DNA of 43,857 nt from Clostridiaceae bacterium (GTDB lineage: Bacteria > Bacillota > Clostridia > DUPQ01), in contig DUPQ01000077.1 of assembly GCA_012838235.1 (NCBI GenBank), positions 1-43,857 of the forward strand, given 5' to 3'. Shown here one piece after another: positions 16,404 to 25,862 of the stretch. Position 1 is the stretch's first letter. The number at the start of each line of letters is the position of its first letter. The notes beneath the pieces are model-generated. The model made no database searches, was not told the DNA's origin, and saw only the letters and a program-made list of their open reading frames with translations. The translations under genes and the position numbers were made by a program.

Positions 16404-17849
16404 ATGATATTCGTGCAAAGAAGGGGCGATATATTGATTACTACAAAAAAACATACATCAATCAGAAAAACAGCAGGCTTGACATTTTTTCTATTACTGT
16501 TGATTGTAATAGTTGCCTTTGTTTCGCATCCTTCAACTCTAATGCCTCTTTTGCTTGTGCCGCTTGTATATGCCATATTTATAGTTTTTTTTGCTGGCAT
16601 ATTTTATTATATTGATTCACCTGGAATGATTATATTAAACGCTCTTTATTTTGTTCGGTATTTTGCTTATCCTCTTCTTATGTTGTTCTATAATCACTAT
16701 TATATTGAAGATTATTCAAAAGGAATTTGGTTGCTTTTATATGAAGAGACAATATGTGCAGTTGTTCTATATTTCTTGATAAGGAGAAGACAAAAAGAAT
16801 TTATAAATAGTGTAGAGATAAATGATTGTTTTTCATCAGCCAGTAATTTGTATGCTGCAACCTTAATATTCTCAGTTTTGTCGGTTGGAATAATTGCTAT
16901 TAATCCTAGCATTTTGTTAAATTATAACATCATATTTGGTTTGACGAGTGAAAAACTTAAACATATTGAATTAGTGCAGTCATCTTTATCTGTGTCTTCA
17001 TTTGATATTATTGTTTTAGACATTACTAGATTACTAATACCAGCAAGTATTGGCGTTTCTTTTGCTGAAATGTATAATAAAACTCAAAAGAATATTGCTT
17101 ACATTTTATCTTTATTTTTTGCTGTTAGTTTAAGTATGGTTATTATGAGTGGTGTAGATAGGGGAACAGTTGTGCTAAACGGTATTGCAATAGGGTTTAT
17201 TATATATAAAATCTTTCCTCAAAAGAGGAAAGCGACCAACGTCATAGTTGTTGTATCAGCAGCAATTATTGTTTTGAATCTTGTAGTTGTACGACTTATT
17301 GTTTCAGAAAGTTCCACTGGATTAACTCGATATGGTGGTATAGAGAGAATTTTAGAATATATTCAAGCCTATGTTGCAGGCATTAAAAATATGGATATAA
17401 CAATTAGGATGAAACAAGAGTATGGGCAATATGTTACTTTTACAACACCATTCAACGATTTGTTTGCTAATGTTCCGTTTCTTTCGCGAATAGTTGATGT
17501 AGGGAATCTGTCTTCGAAATATTTCAACAATTCATATGGACGAATAGGTACAGATCAAATAATGCCACTAATTGGGAATGGCTTAATGTACTTCGGATAT
17601 GTGTTTTCGCCAATATTCTCAATTATTATGTTAAGAGTTGTATTTTGGTGTGATGAGAAGTATCGTTCTTCTAATGATGTATTTTCAGTATTTATTTGGT
17701 CTTATGCTAGTACATTACTTACATTTTGTCACTTTAATAATCTTCAACTAATTATGTTGTATTTTTCATGTAGGATACTACCTCTGGTATTGGTATATTA
17801 CGTGTTTATGCGGTTGGACTTAAGAATAAATAAACTGAGGGTAAGATGA
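16404..17849 (+). CDS. wzy: Wzy-type oligosaccharide repeat-unit polymerase
   Basis: This 481-residue, very hydrophobic protein has about ten to twelve membrane segments and one larger polar loop (about residues 310-400, from SESSTGLTRYGGIERI to NSYGRIGTDQIMPL). That pattern is typical of Wzy O-antigen/capsule polymerases, which link lipid-borne repeat units on the outer membrane face. Family sequence identity is always low, so the call rests on topology and on the neighbours (glycosyltransferases before, flippase after). GGAGG lies close upstream of the ATG. Its stop overlaps the next start (ATGA). Confidence 0.75.
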   Translation: MIFVQRRGDILITTKKHTSIRKTAGLTFFLLLLIVIVAFVSHPSTLMPLLLVPLVYAIFIVFFAGIFYYIDSPGMIILNALYFVRYFAYPLLMLFYNHYYIEDYSKGIWLLLYEETICAVVLYFLIRRRQKEFINSVEINDCFSSASNLYAATLIFSVLSVGIIAINPSILLNYNIIFGLTSEKLKHIELVQSSLSVSSFDIIVLDITRLLIPASIGVSFAEMYNKTQKNIAYILSLFFAVSLSMVIMSGVDRGTVVLNGIAIGFIIYKIFPQKRKATNVIVVVSAAIIVLNLVVVRLIVSESSTGLTRYGGIERILEYIQAYVAGIKNMDITIRMKQEYGQYVTFTTPFNDLFANVPFLSRIVDVGNLSSKYFNNSYGRIGTDQIMPLIGNGLMYFGYVFSPIFSIIMLRVVFWCDEKYRSSNDVFSVFIWSYASTLLTFCHFNNLQLIMLYFSCRILPLVLVYYVFMRLDLRINKLRVR

Positions 17850-19072
17850 ACTCATTTCTTTTCAAAATTATCGATATATTGTTACATTTTTTGCCAATGA
17901 ATAATAATTTAGTATTCTTCTCATCGTTTGAAGACCAATACTCTGATCATCCCAAAGCGATATCAGAAAAAGTACACGAACTATATCCTGATGTGCTTAT
18001 AGTTTGGCCTTTTTCAGATAGAGCAAAACTAGATAGAGTTCCTGAATATGTTATAAAGGTAAAGATTAATTCTGTACGTCACGCAATTTTGAAAAATAGA
18101 GCGAAGGTTATAATTGACAACTACACAGGAATTTATAACGTATTTACTGAAAAAAGGAACTCATGGAAATACAAGTTGCTTATAAAAAAAAGACAAATTA
18201 ATTTCTCTACGTGGCATGGAACCCCGTTGAAAAAAATAGGACGTTCCATGATGAATAGAGGGAAAGATGTTTTTATTTCTACTTCTAGTGGGTTTATCTT
18301 GAATTCAAAATATATTACAGAAATATTACATCGAGAATTTGATAATACAATTCCTGTGCATCTACTAGGCTCTGCAAGAAATGATTTGCTTTTTGAAAAA
18401 GATACGGATAAATTACAAAGAATTAAAACGCATTTAGGACTAGATTCTAAATGCCAATATGTTCTATATGCACCAACTTTTAGATATTATGATGGATTTG
18501 ATAGCAAGCCATATAGCTTATATATGAGCTCCGAGCAGATAGATATGTGTATTGCTGCGTTGAAAAGTCGTTTTGGGGGAGAATGGGCTTTTATAATTAG
18601 AGTTCATCAAAAAATTAAGGAGCAGAATACTGAATTGTTCAATGGTAAAACGGTAATAAACGGTAATGAACATGATGATATGGCTGAATATCTTGCTGTA
18701 TGTGACATATTGATTACAGATTTCTCAGGGTCTTTGTTTGACTTTGCCAATACAAACAAACCATGTTTTCTATATGCTCCGGACTTTTTTCATTATAAAA
18801 ATAAAGAAAGAGGATTATATCTGGATGTTCAAAAACTTCCATATACTTTTACAATCAGCGATAAGGAGTTAGTTGAGAATATTTTAAATTACGATTCAAA
18901 TGAGCAAATAACTAAGGTTTATGAGTTTAATAAATATTTGGGAAATATAGATGATGGTAAAGCATCAGAAAGAATTGCCCATCTAATATATTCATCCTTA
19001 ACAGATGATAAACTGCATTTCAAGAGAAAGCAACAGAAAAATGTTAAGAAAAACAAGAGAATTAACAAATAA
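17846..19072 (+). CDS. CDP-glycerol glycerophosphotransferase family protein (TagF/TagB-like)
   Basis: This 408-residue peripheral membrane GT-B-like enzyme belongs to the family that moves glycerol phosphate, or a similar alditol phosphate, from a CDP donor. The family motifs are clear: FSTWHGTPLKKIGRSM (about residues 118-133), VLYAPTFRYYDG (about 204), and DILITDFSGSLFDFANTNKP (about 288). The N-terminus lacks the extra domains of polymerising TagF, so a single transfer onto the repeat unit is more likely than chain building. No TagD-type CDP-glycerol synthase lies nearby, while CMP-phosphonate activating enzymes lie downstream. A phosphonyl group is therefore an alternative substrate, by inference only. 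It overlaps the genes on both sides. Confidence 0.85.
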   Translation: MNSFLFKIIDILLHFLPMNNNLVFFSSFEDQYSDHPKAISEKVHELYPDVLIVWPFSDRAKLDRVPEYVIKVKINSVRHAILKNRAKVIIDNYTGIYNVFTEKRNSWKYKLLIKKRQINFSTWHGTPLKKIGRSMMNRGKDVFISTSSGFILNSKYITEILHREFDNTIPVHLLGSARNDLLFEKDTDKLQRIKTHLGLDSKCQYVLYAPTFRYYDGFDSKPYSLYMSSEQIDMCIAALKSRFGGEWAFIIRVHQKIKEQNTELFNGKTVINGNEHDDMAEYLAVCDILITDFSGSLFDFANTNKPCFLYAPDFFHYKNKERGLYLDVQKLPYTFTISDKELVENILNYDSNEQITKVYEFNKYLGNIDDGKASERIAHLIYSSLTDDKLHFKRKQQKNVKKNKRINK

Positions 19073-20456
19073 AATTTCTCAGAGCGCAAAGGCTTCCCTT
19101 GCACTGTTATTCTCTGGGATAATAACAAAGGGAATAGCCTATATAGCCACACCATTCTATACGAGGTTACTCACATCGGAGGAATTTGGTCAAACCTCAG
19201 TATTTCTTACTTGGGTTCAGGTGTTTGGTATTATTGCAATGTTTTGTCTTTCATCTGGGGTTTTCAATAACGGAATGGTTGATTTTCCAGACAGGAGAGA
19301 TGAGTATTCTTTTTCAATGCTTATCTTATCTAACATTATTACTATTATCTTTGGTATAGTATTATTTGTTCTACGTCCTTTTATTAGTTTTATTGCAAAT
19401 ATTGATTTGCCCCTTATTTTATTGATGCTGTGTATATTTTTGTTTCAGCCTGCATATAATTTTTGGGTAGCAAAGCAAAGATATGAGTTAAAGTATAAGT
19501 ATGTTGTGATATGGTCGGTCATTTTATCCATTATATCCCCAACAGTTGCAATTATTGCAATATTGAATACAGAAAATCATTTGTATGCTAGAATATTTGG
19601 AGCAGAGGTAAGCCTCATTGTTGTATATATTGGATTTTATATTTACACAGCATATAAGAGTAAGTTTAAAATAAAACCCGAGTTTTGGAAAGTCGCTATT
19701 ATTTTTAACTTACCGCTAATTCCTCATTATTTATCAACTTATCTTTTGGGAAGTTCAGATAAGATTATGATTTCGTATTTAGTAGGGGACGAAGCGACTG
19801 CCTATTATAGTGTAGCTTATTCAGTTGCAGCTGTTGTACTTATTGTCTGGTTTGCTATTAATTCATCTTTAATCCCTTATACATATGAAAAATGTAAAGA
19901 AAAAGATTATCTTTCTATTGCAAAAGTTACAACACCTATTATGATGCTGTTTGCTGCTGTTTGTGTTATTGTTATACTACTTGCTCCTGAAGCAGTTCGG
20001 ATTATGGCTACTGAAGAATACAAGGAGGCTATTTATGTTATCCCTCCGATTGTAGGTGGTGTGTTTTTCCAAGTGCAATACTACTTATATGCTAATGTGG
20101 TTTATTATTATAAAAAACCCAAGTATGTAATGATTGCGAGTTTAACAGCTACTATAACAAATATCATCCTAAATTATGTTTTTATAAAAAAATATGGGTA
20201 TTTTGCTGCTGGATATACTACTTTAGTCAGTTATATGATTCAAGCACTAATTGATTATTTGGCAATGAAGAAAGTAGTAGGGATTGAAGTTTATAATATG
20301 AGAGCAATCTCTATACTGTCTGGAGTCGTTATATTTATTGCGTTATTTGGCAGTATATTATACTCGATTAGTGTTGTTCGTTATATATTCTTGGTATGTA
20401 TTTTTGTTTTGCTTTTTGCTTTTCGTAAGAACATAATAACATTGATAAGGCGATAA
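19041..20456 (+). CDS. wzx: Wzx-type polysaccharide flippase (MOP superfamily)
   Basis: This 471-residue integral membrane protein has about 12 to 14 transmembrane segments. It has the typical start of the polysaccharide transport family, with an amphipathic N-terminus followed by LLFSGIITKGIAYIATPFYT and RLLTSEEFGQTSVF. It should flip the undecaprenyl-linked repeat unit across the membrane for the Wzy polymerase. I chose the ATG at 19041 because it gives the family N-terminus; the frame extends back to 19005 inside the upstream gene. It overlaps that gene by 32 nt. It is followed by 415 nt without a gene, so it probably ends the first long operon segment. Confidence 0.88.
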   Translation: MLRKTRELTNKISQSAKASLALLFSGIITKGIAYIATPFYTRLLTSEEFGQTSVFLTWVQVFGIIAMFCLSSGVFNNGMVDFPDRRDEYSFSMLILSNIITIIFGIVLFVLRPFISFIANIDLPLILLMLCIFLFQPAYNFWVAKQRYELKYKYVVIWSVILSIISPTVAIIAILNTENHLYARIFGAEVSLIVVYIGFYIYTAYKSKFKIKPEFWKVAIIFNLPLIPHYLSTYLLGSSDKIMISYLVGDEATAYYSVAYSVAAVVLIVWFAINSSLIPYTYEKCKEKDYLSIAKVTTPIMMLFAAVCVIVILLAPEAVRIMATEEYKEAIYVIPPIVGGVFFQVQYYLYANVVYYYKKPKYVMIASLTATITNIILNYVFIKKYGYFAAGYTTLVSYMIQALIDYLAMKKVVGIEVYNMRAISILSGVVIFIALFGSILYSISVVRYIFLVCIFVLLFAFRKNIITLIRR

Positions 20457-20871
20457 TGTTTATGAATATACAACAAATGATAAATAGTGTACGAGTTTAA
20501 TTAAAGGAAACAGTGAAAAAATATTAAGGATCTTACTATTTTAGAAAGGTAAGAGATTGCGATTTTCCAATCATATGAAATAACTGCTGAAGAGGGTGTG
20601 TTAATCGTAATTTAAATATAGTTTCTTGAGTAAGTTCCACAAATAGTTTTATATTTTTACACGATGGATTTTATGCAATATATAAACTATACGAAATATA
20701 ATATAGACACAAAAATTTCTTTTATTCCTTATGAATATAATAAGTTAGAAGAGGCTTAAATTATCTATAATAATGCACATTGTTCTATTGAATAAAACGG
20801 AAGATTTAAGGAATATCTTTGAATTTTTATAATAAATATAATGTTGAAGCTACACATATGGAGGTGGTAGC
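20457..20871. other. AT-rich gap, no gene recognised
   Basis: Only short frames occur. One 28-codon frame (about 20672-20758, beginning MQYINYTKYN) has no recognisable relative. The last 60 nt contain a good ribosome binding site for the next gene. A separate promoter may lie here, but I find no convincing pair of boxes. Confidence 0.5.
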
Positions 20872-22287
20872 ATGAAAGACATAAATATAAAAAAAACAGC
20901 AGAGATTTGGAATATACCAGAGGTATACATCTCAATGTTATGCGAGGAGAGAAGAATATTTGGTACAAAAAAGGTTGATAGACTGGGGGTAATTCCAGAT
21001 AGTTCACCGAAACAACTTGATGTTAAAGCAAAAGAATACTCCACGCATATACAATCAATTAATTCTTGCATAACACCATTTGCTCCATGCTATACTGAAG
21101 TAGGTGCAGATATTGAAGCTATTAAGGCTTTTGAGCAAATATATATGCGCTCTCCAGTAGACACTGCTTTTACTCCTTATCGAATCTGTCCAATCGGTGC
21201 TCATTCCGATCATAATCTTGGTAAGATTACTGGTTTTGCGATTGATAAGGGTATTCATATCGCATATGGACCCAAGCAAAATGGTGTAATTGAAATACAG
21301 AGCTTACAGTTTCCAAAGAGAGCACAGTGGCATGTTTCCTCCATCCCTGAAGAAAAACAGTATGATTGGGCTGACCATCTTCGAGGAGCTACAATAGCAC
21401 TAAAAAATCGCTATGCGCTAAATGTTGGTCTATGCGCAGTGATTAATGGAGAACTACCTATTGGAGGACTTTCCTCATCGGCAGCTATTATTATAACTTT
21501 CCTTAACATCTTATGCATGTTGAATGGAATTAAACTTACAGATAAAGAACTGATTCTTACCGCAATGGAGGCAGAAAATAAGTATGTTGGAGTGTCTTGT
21601 GGTAAGCTTGACCAGAGTTGTGAGGTCTATAGCAAAAAGAATCATCTTTTATATATGGACATAAAGGATGACAGTTACGAGCTTATTCCACAGAGTCATA
21701 ACATGAAACCGTGGAAGATTGCTATTTTTTTTAGTGGTCTTGAGCGGTCGCTAACAAGTAGTAGGTTTAATATGCGTGTGGACGAACTACGATCCGCTGC
21801 ATATGCTTTAAAAGCATTTTCGGGTATGGAATACAGCAAATTTAGCGAGACGAATCTTCGTGATGTACCTGTAGAAGTATATCATGAATATAAGGATAAA
21901 CTTCCTGAAAACTGGCGAAAACGTGCAGAGCATTGGTACACAGAGTTTGTCAGAGTTGAAGCTGGAGTTGAAGCATGGAGAAAGGGCGACATTGAAGAGT
22001 TTGGCAAACTATGCTTTGAGAGTGGTAAAAGTTCAATAGATAACTGGGAGACAGGCAGTCCTGAGCTTATAAAAATCTATGATATAATGACAAAGACAGA
22101 AGGTATATACGGGGGTCGCTTCTCCGGTGCAGGATTCAAGGGGTGCTGTATAGCATTGATAAATCCTGATTTTGAAGAGAGTGTACTACAGAAGGTAAAG
22201 CGTGAGTACCTAAAAGCATTTCCTAATCTTGAGAGTAGATATAGTTCACACATCTGTTATACTGCAGACGGAGTAAAACTTGGTTAA
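20872..22287 (+). CDS. GHMP sugar kinase, galacturonokinase-like
   Basis: This 471-residue kinase of the galactokinase branch of the GHMP superfamily would make a sugar 1-phosphate. The substrate motif is PYRICPIGAHSDHN (about residues 102-115) in place of the GRVNLIGEHTDYN of ordinary GalK. The ATP-binding GGLSSSAA lies at about 198-205, and GGRFSGAGFKGCCIAL forms motif 3 near the C-terminus. From memory, CPxGAHxDH, KRAEHWYTE and the GxYGxRFSGAGF ending match plant galacturonokinase better than bacterial galactokinase. The two following genes (nucleotidyltransferase and uronate 4-epimerase-like) fit a route from galacturonate to UDP-galacturonate/UDP-glucuronate. About 70 extra N-terminal residues precede the kinase core. 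The strong GGAGGTGG ribosome binding site supports the start. Substrate is inferred. Confidence 0.8.
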   Translation: MKDINIKKTAEIWNIPEVYISMLCEERRIFGTKKVDRLGVIPDSSPKQLDVKAKEYSTHIQSINSCITPFAPCYTEVGADIEAIKAFEQIYMRSPVDTAFTPYRICPIGAHSDHNLGKITGFAIDKGIHIAYGPKQNGVIEIQSLQFPKRAQWHVSSIPEEKQYDWADHLRGATIALKNRYALNVGLCAVINGELPIGGLSSSAAIIITFLNILCMLNGIKLTDKELILTAMEAENKYVGVSCGKLDQSCEVYSKKNHLLYMDIKDDSYELIPQSHNMKPWKIAIFFSGLERSLTSSRFNMRVDELRSAAYALKAFSGMEYSKFSETNLRDVPVEVYHEYKDKLPENWRKRAEHWYTEFVRVEAGVEAWRKGDIEEFGKLCFESGKSSIDNWETGSPELIKIYDIMTKTEGIYGGRFSGAGFKGCCIALINPDFEESVLQKVKREYLKAFPNLESRYSSHICYTADGVKLG

Positions 22288-22324
22288 CCAATTTTGGTTT
22301 TAGCTGATTGGAGAGAATTATTAA

Positions 22325-23062
22325 ATGATGTGCATAATTTTAGCTGCCGGATATGCAACACGACTTTATCCACTGACACAGAATTTTCCAAAACCTCTGC
22401 TAAAAATCAGGGATAAAACAATACTTGATTTGTTAATAGACGATATTGAAACAACAAAGGAAGTATCTGAATACATAGTTGTTACAAATCATAAATACTA
22501 TAACCATTTCTTGGAATGGTCTAAAACAAAAACAGTAAATATCTCTATTATTGATAACGGCACAGAGACGAATGAAACTCGTTTAGGTGCCGTTAAAGAT
22601 ATACAATTTGCTGTCAAACAAAAAAACATAAAAGAGGATCTTCTTATTATCGCAGGTGATAATATTCTTGATTTTTCTCTCGGACATTTCATTAACTACA
22701 CTAAAAACAAGAAGACTTCATGTGTTATGCGTTATTATGAACCTTCACTTGAACGATTAAAAAAATGCGGTGTCCTTACGGTTGATGATGACGACTTGGT
22801 AACTGATATGACGGAAAAATCATTAACTCCTGCGACAAATTGGTGTTGTCCACCTTTTTATTATATTACCGAAAATAATCTTGCATTAATAGATATTGCT
22901 ATAGAACAAGGATGTAATGTTGATTCACCTGGTAGTCTCATTGTTTGGCTGTGTAAACACACATATATATATGCTATGGAAATGCAAGGGAATAGATATG
23001 ATATCGGAGATTTGGAAAGTTATGAAGGGGTCCATAGAGAGTATAGGGGCATAATAGGATGA
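22325..23062 (+). CDS. Sugar-1-phosphate nucleotidyltransferase
   Basis: This 245-residue GT-A-like nucleotidyltransferase opens CIILAAGYATRLYPLTQNFP followed by KPLLKI, the G-x-G-x-R-x(6)-PK nucleotide-binding signature of the RmlA/GalU type. The metal-binding Asp is in LLIIAGDNILDF, and PPFYYI and GNRYDIGDLESY match the C-terminal part. It is shorter than GalU and lacks a C-terminal beta helix. Between a uronate-type kinase and a uronate epimerase, it is most likely to turn the sugar 1-phosphate into its UDP (or dTDP) form. ATG codons at 22325 and 22328 both follow GGAGAG. It overlaps the next gene (ATGA). Confidence 0.85.
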   Translation: MMCIILAAGYATRLYPLTQNFPKPLLKIRDKTILDLLIDDIETTKEVSEYIVVTNHKYYNHFLEWSKTKTVNISIIDNGTETNETRLGAVKDIQFAVKQKNIKEDLLIIAGDNILDFSLGHFINYTKNKKTSCVMRYYEPSLERLKKCGVLTVDDDDLVTDMTEKSLTPATNWCCPPFYYITENNLALIDIAIEQGCNVDSPGSLIVWLCKHTYIYAMEMQGNRYDIGDLESYEGVHREYRGIIG

Positions 23063-24090
23063 ATATGACAGATAAAGAATATAGAATGCTTATTACAGGT
23101 GCAGCCGGATTTATCGGATATCATTTATCGAAAAGGCTTCTTGAAATGAATCATACGGTTGTAGGACTTGATAACCTTAACGATTATTATGATGTCAATT
23201 TGAAACTTGCACGTCTGGATTTACTTAAACCGTTTAATAAGTTTTCTTTTCATAAGATAGATTTGGTAGATAAAGAAGCATTATATAATCTTTTTGCCGA
23301 ATCAAAGTTTGATATTGTTGTTAATCTGGCAGCACAAGCGGGAGTCCGTTATTCAATTACAAATCCCGATGCTTATATCAATAGTAATATCATTGGATTT
23401 TTCAACATACTTGAAGCATGTCGTAATAATCCAGTTAAACACCTTGTTTATGCATCAAGTTCGTCTGTTTACGGTACTAATAAAAAAGTTCCATACTCGA
23501 CCGAGGATAAAGTTGATAATCCGGTTTCTCTTTATGCAGCTACAAAGAAATCCAATGAGCTTATGGCATATGCGTATGCAAAACTTTATAAGATTCCGTC
23601 AACTGGTCTTAGGTTTTTTACGGTTTATGGTCCTATGGGGCGTCCGGATATGGCATATTTCAGTTTTACGAATAAGATGGTAAAAGGTGAAAAGATTCAA
23701 ATTTTTAATTATGGAGATATGAAGCGAGACTTCACATATATCGATGACATTGTAACTGCTGTGGTTAATATCATGGGTAAGATTCCTGTTGACACTGAGG
23801 ATGGAGCACCACATAAGGTTTATAACATAGGTAATAACAAGCCAGAGAATCTTTTATACTTTATTGAAACACTTGAAAAATGTCTAATGGAGGAAGGTAT
23901 TATAAGTCATCCTGTCGAGAAAGAACTGTTACCAATGCAACTTGGCGATGTTTATCAGACTTATGCGGATGTGGATGATCTTGTTCGCGACTTAGGTTAT
24001 AAGCCTTGTACAAGCCTTGATGAAGGGCTTTTTCGATTTGCTAAATGGTATAAAGAATATTATTTTAATAAAAGAGTGTTTAGTTGTTGA
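23059..24090 (+). CDS. NAD-dependent epimerase, UDP-glucuronate 4-epimerase-like
   Basis: This 343-residue extended short-chain dehydrogenase has the N-terminal NAD motif GAAGFIG (about residues 14-20) and the catalytic Tyr/Lys in LYAATKKSNE (Tyr159, Lys163). The stretches GLDNLNDYYDVNLKLARLDL, VNLAAQAGVRYSITNP and GRPDMAYFSFTNKMVKGEKI are hallmarks of UDP-glucuronate 4-epimerases rather than GalE. It should interconvert UDP-glucuronate and UDP-galacturonate in the cytoplasm. It overlaps the nucleotidyltransferase gene by 4 nt, so kinase, nucleotidyltransferase and epimerase form one unit. No UDP-glucose dehydrogenase is present in the window, which is what makes a kinase-based supply of the uronate attractive. 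Confidence 0.88.
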   Translation: MNMTDKEYRMLITGAAGFIGYHLSKRLLEMNHTVVGLDNLNDYYDVNLKLARLDLLKPFNKFSFHKIDLVDKEALYNLFAESKFDIVVNLAAQAGVRYSITNPDAYINSNIIGFFNILEACRNNPVKHLVYASSSSVYGTNKKVPYSTEDKVDNPVSLYAATKKSNELMAYAYAKLYKIPSTGLRFFTVYGPMGRPDMAYFSFTNKMVKGEKIQIFNYGDMKRDFTYIDDIVTAVVNIMGKIPVDTEDGAPHKVYNIGNNKPENLLYFIETLEKCLMEEGIISHPVEKELLPMQLGDVYQTYADVDDLVRDLGYKPCTSLDEGLFRFAKWYKEYYFNKRVFSC

Positions 24091-24420
24091 TTAAATATAT
24101 CAAATTATATTATTAGGTTTTAAATTTCAATATTGCTATATGTGTATGATTTCATTTTAGATATAAAAATAGGATGTTCTGTTGAACACTAATGCTATGC
24201 AAGAATAAGATGAAAGAATAAAATTAGTAGAACATAGAAGAAACTTATTTGAAGCTATTAAGAGAAATATATTGACAAAATAAAAGACTAGACAAAGACA
24301 AAACAAAACTGACAAAACAGACTATGTCAGGCACTTTTACATGTATAATAAGTGATGGGTAAAATGATGTAGAAAGGGGTAATGCAGACAGTTGTTGACT
24401 GTTTCAGAAGATAATATATT
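24091..24420. other. AT-rich gap, possible promoter only
   Basis: I see no gene. A TATAAT at about 24345-24350 lacks a convincing -35 box. The ribosome binding site of the next gene is weak (AGAAGA), so its start is less certain. Confidence 0.4.
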
Positions 24421-25350
24421 ATGGGTAAATTAAAGAGTTTTAAAAAGTTGATGAAGCAGGGAGGAAAGCGGCGATTAATAATTGCGTTCTGGAAAACACT
24501 TTGTCTTACTGGAATTACTAATATTTTGCCGGATAAGGCATATTTACAACTTTCTTACAGAGCTTTCTTTGGTAAAAAACTTGATTTAAATTGTCCTACG
24601 ACTTTTAATGAAAAAGTACATTGGCTTAAATTACATGACCGAAATCCAGATTATGTAAAAATGGTTGATAAGATTGCTGTAAAAGAATATGTAAGTGATG
24701 TAATAGGGGACCAATATATCATTCCAACTTTAGGTGAATATAATTCATTTGATGAGATTGACTTTGACATTCTTCCTAACACATTTGTTTTAAAATGTAA
24801 TCATGATTCGGGAAGCATTGTAATATGCCGAGACAAAGAGCATTTCAATAAAAAGTTAGCAAGAAAAAAACTTACTAAGGCTTTACGTGAAGATTTTTTC
24901 TTAAAAGGAAGAGAATGGCCATACAAGCTTGTTAAAAGAAAAATTTTTGCAGAGAAGTATATGGAAGATGATAACAAACAAGAACTAACTGACTATAAAG
25001 TATTCTGCTTTAATGGTAAAGTTAAATGTACTCTTGTCTGTAGTGAGCGATTTTCAGCAGATGGGCCAAAATTTGCATTTTACGATACCGATTGGAAAAT
25101 AATGCCATTCGAGTATCATTATCCAAAGCCAAAGTGTCTTCATCAACGTCCAAAAAATTATGATAAAATGGTCATCTTTGCAGAAAAACTTTCAAAAGGC
25201 ATACCCCTCTTACGAGTTGATTTTTATGAAGTCGGTGAGAAGATTTATTTTGGAGAACTTACTTTTTACCCAGAATCTGGTTTGCTAGAATTTCGTCCTG
25301 AAGAATGGGATAAAACACTAGGAAGCTGGATTTCTCTTGGAACGAGTTAG
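24421..25350 (+). CDS. TupA-like ATP-grasp ligase
   Basis: This 309-residue protein belongs to the TupA-like ATP-grasp family found in surface-polysaccharide clusters. The family signature is visible as TFNEKVHWLKLHDRNP (about 62-77), DKIAVKEYVSD, and the ATP-grasp core NTFVLKCNHDSGS (about 120-132), IFAEKYMED and LTDYKVFCFNGKVKCTLVCS. The ending LLRVDFYEVGEKIYFGELTF carries the Asp and Glu that bind metal. TupA itself is linked to teichuronopeptide synthesis, where peptide and polyglucuronate occur together. Directly after uronate-nucleotide genes, amidation of a uronic-acid carboxyl by an amino acid is a reasonable inference. No transmembrane segment is visible. The 512 nt that follow hold no gene. 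Confidence 0.82.
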   Translation: MGKLKSFKKLMKQGGKRRLIIAFWKTLCLTGITNILPDKAYLQLSYRAFFGKKLDLNCPTTFNEKVHWLKLHDRNPDYVKMVDKIAVKEYVSDVIGDQYIIPTLGEYNSFDEIDFDILPNTFVLKCNHDSGSIVICRDKEHFNKKLARKKLTKALREDFFLKGREWPYKLVKRKIFAEKYMEDDNKQELTDYKVFCFNGKVKCTLVCSERFSADGPKFAFYDTDWKIMPFEYHYPKPKCLHQRPKNYDKMVIFAEKLSKGIPLLRVDFYEVGEKIYFGELTFYPESGLLEFRPEEWDKTLGSWISLGTS

Positions 25351-25862
25351 TTCTTGATTACCTCACCAGAAAAAAAGAGAAGGGGACAAGGATTAAAATA
25401 ATAGCAACGACAGGATATTTAGTTCCTACAGCGGAGAGATATGTTTAATGCATAAAAGGTGTCTCTGTTGAGATATCATTGTATAACTACTATTATTGAG
25501 GTTAAAGGAAGTATACTTTATAGCAATGAATTTGTAAACTCAGATTTATGATAAATAGTCACAAGTAGAGAAGTGGAGTTATTATCTATTTGTACTAACG
25601 TTAGTAGTTAGATGTGTTAAGCATGTCCAGAAAATATATTGTTTTATATGCAATGTAATAATAGACAGAAATAGAACAAATAAATAAAGTCTGTAGTTTC
25701 CGATAATTTTGGAAGTGTCAGGATTCTTTTTTAAAATATTTGATTCTTTCAAAAACAGAAAGAGAATAAAAACTTTTCTATTGTTTTGTAACACCTAAAA
25801 CTTACATAAACTATTAATCTGATACATGATATTCTTATGTTGCAATATGGGAGGATTATCAC
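25351..25862. other. Gap before the IS630 remnant, no gene seen
   Basis: Only short, stop-rich frames are present. The final 15 nt include GGGAGG, the ribosome binding site of the dead transposase. I could not find the IS left end with confidence. Confidence 0.5.

Noticed and set aside
16391-16615. 74-codon frame at the start of the polymerase gene
   Set aside because: It overlaps the polymerase in another frame; the Ala/Cys-rich translation is what shifted hydrophobic codons give.
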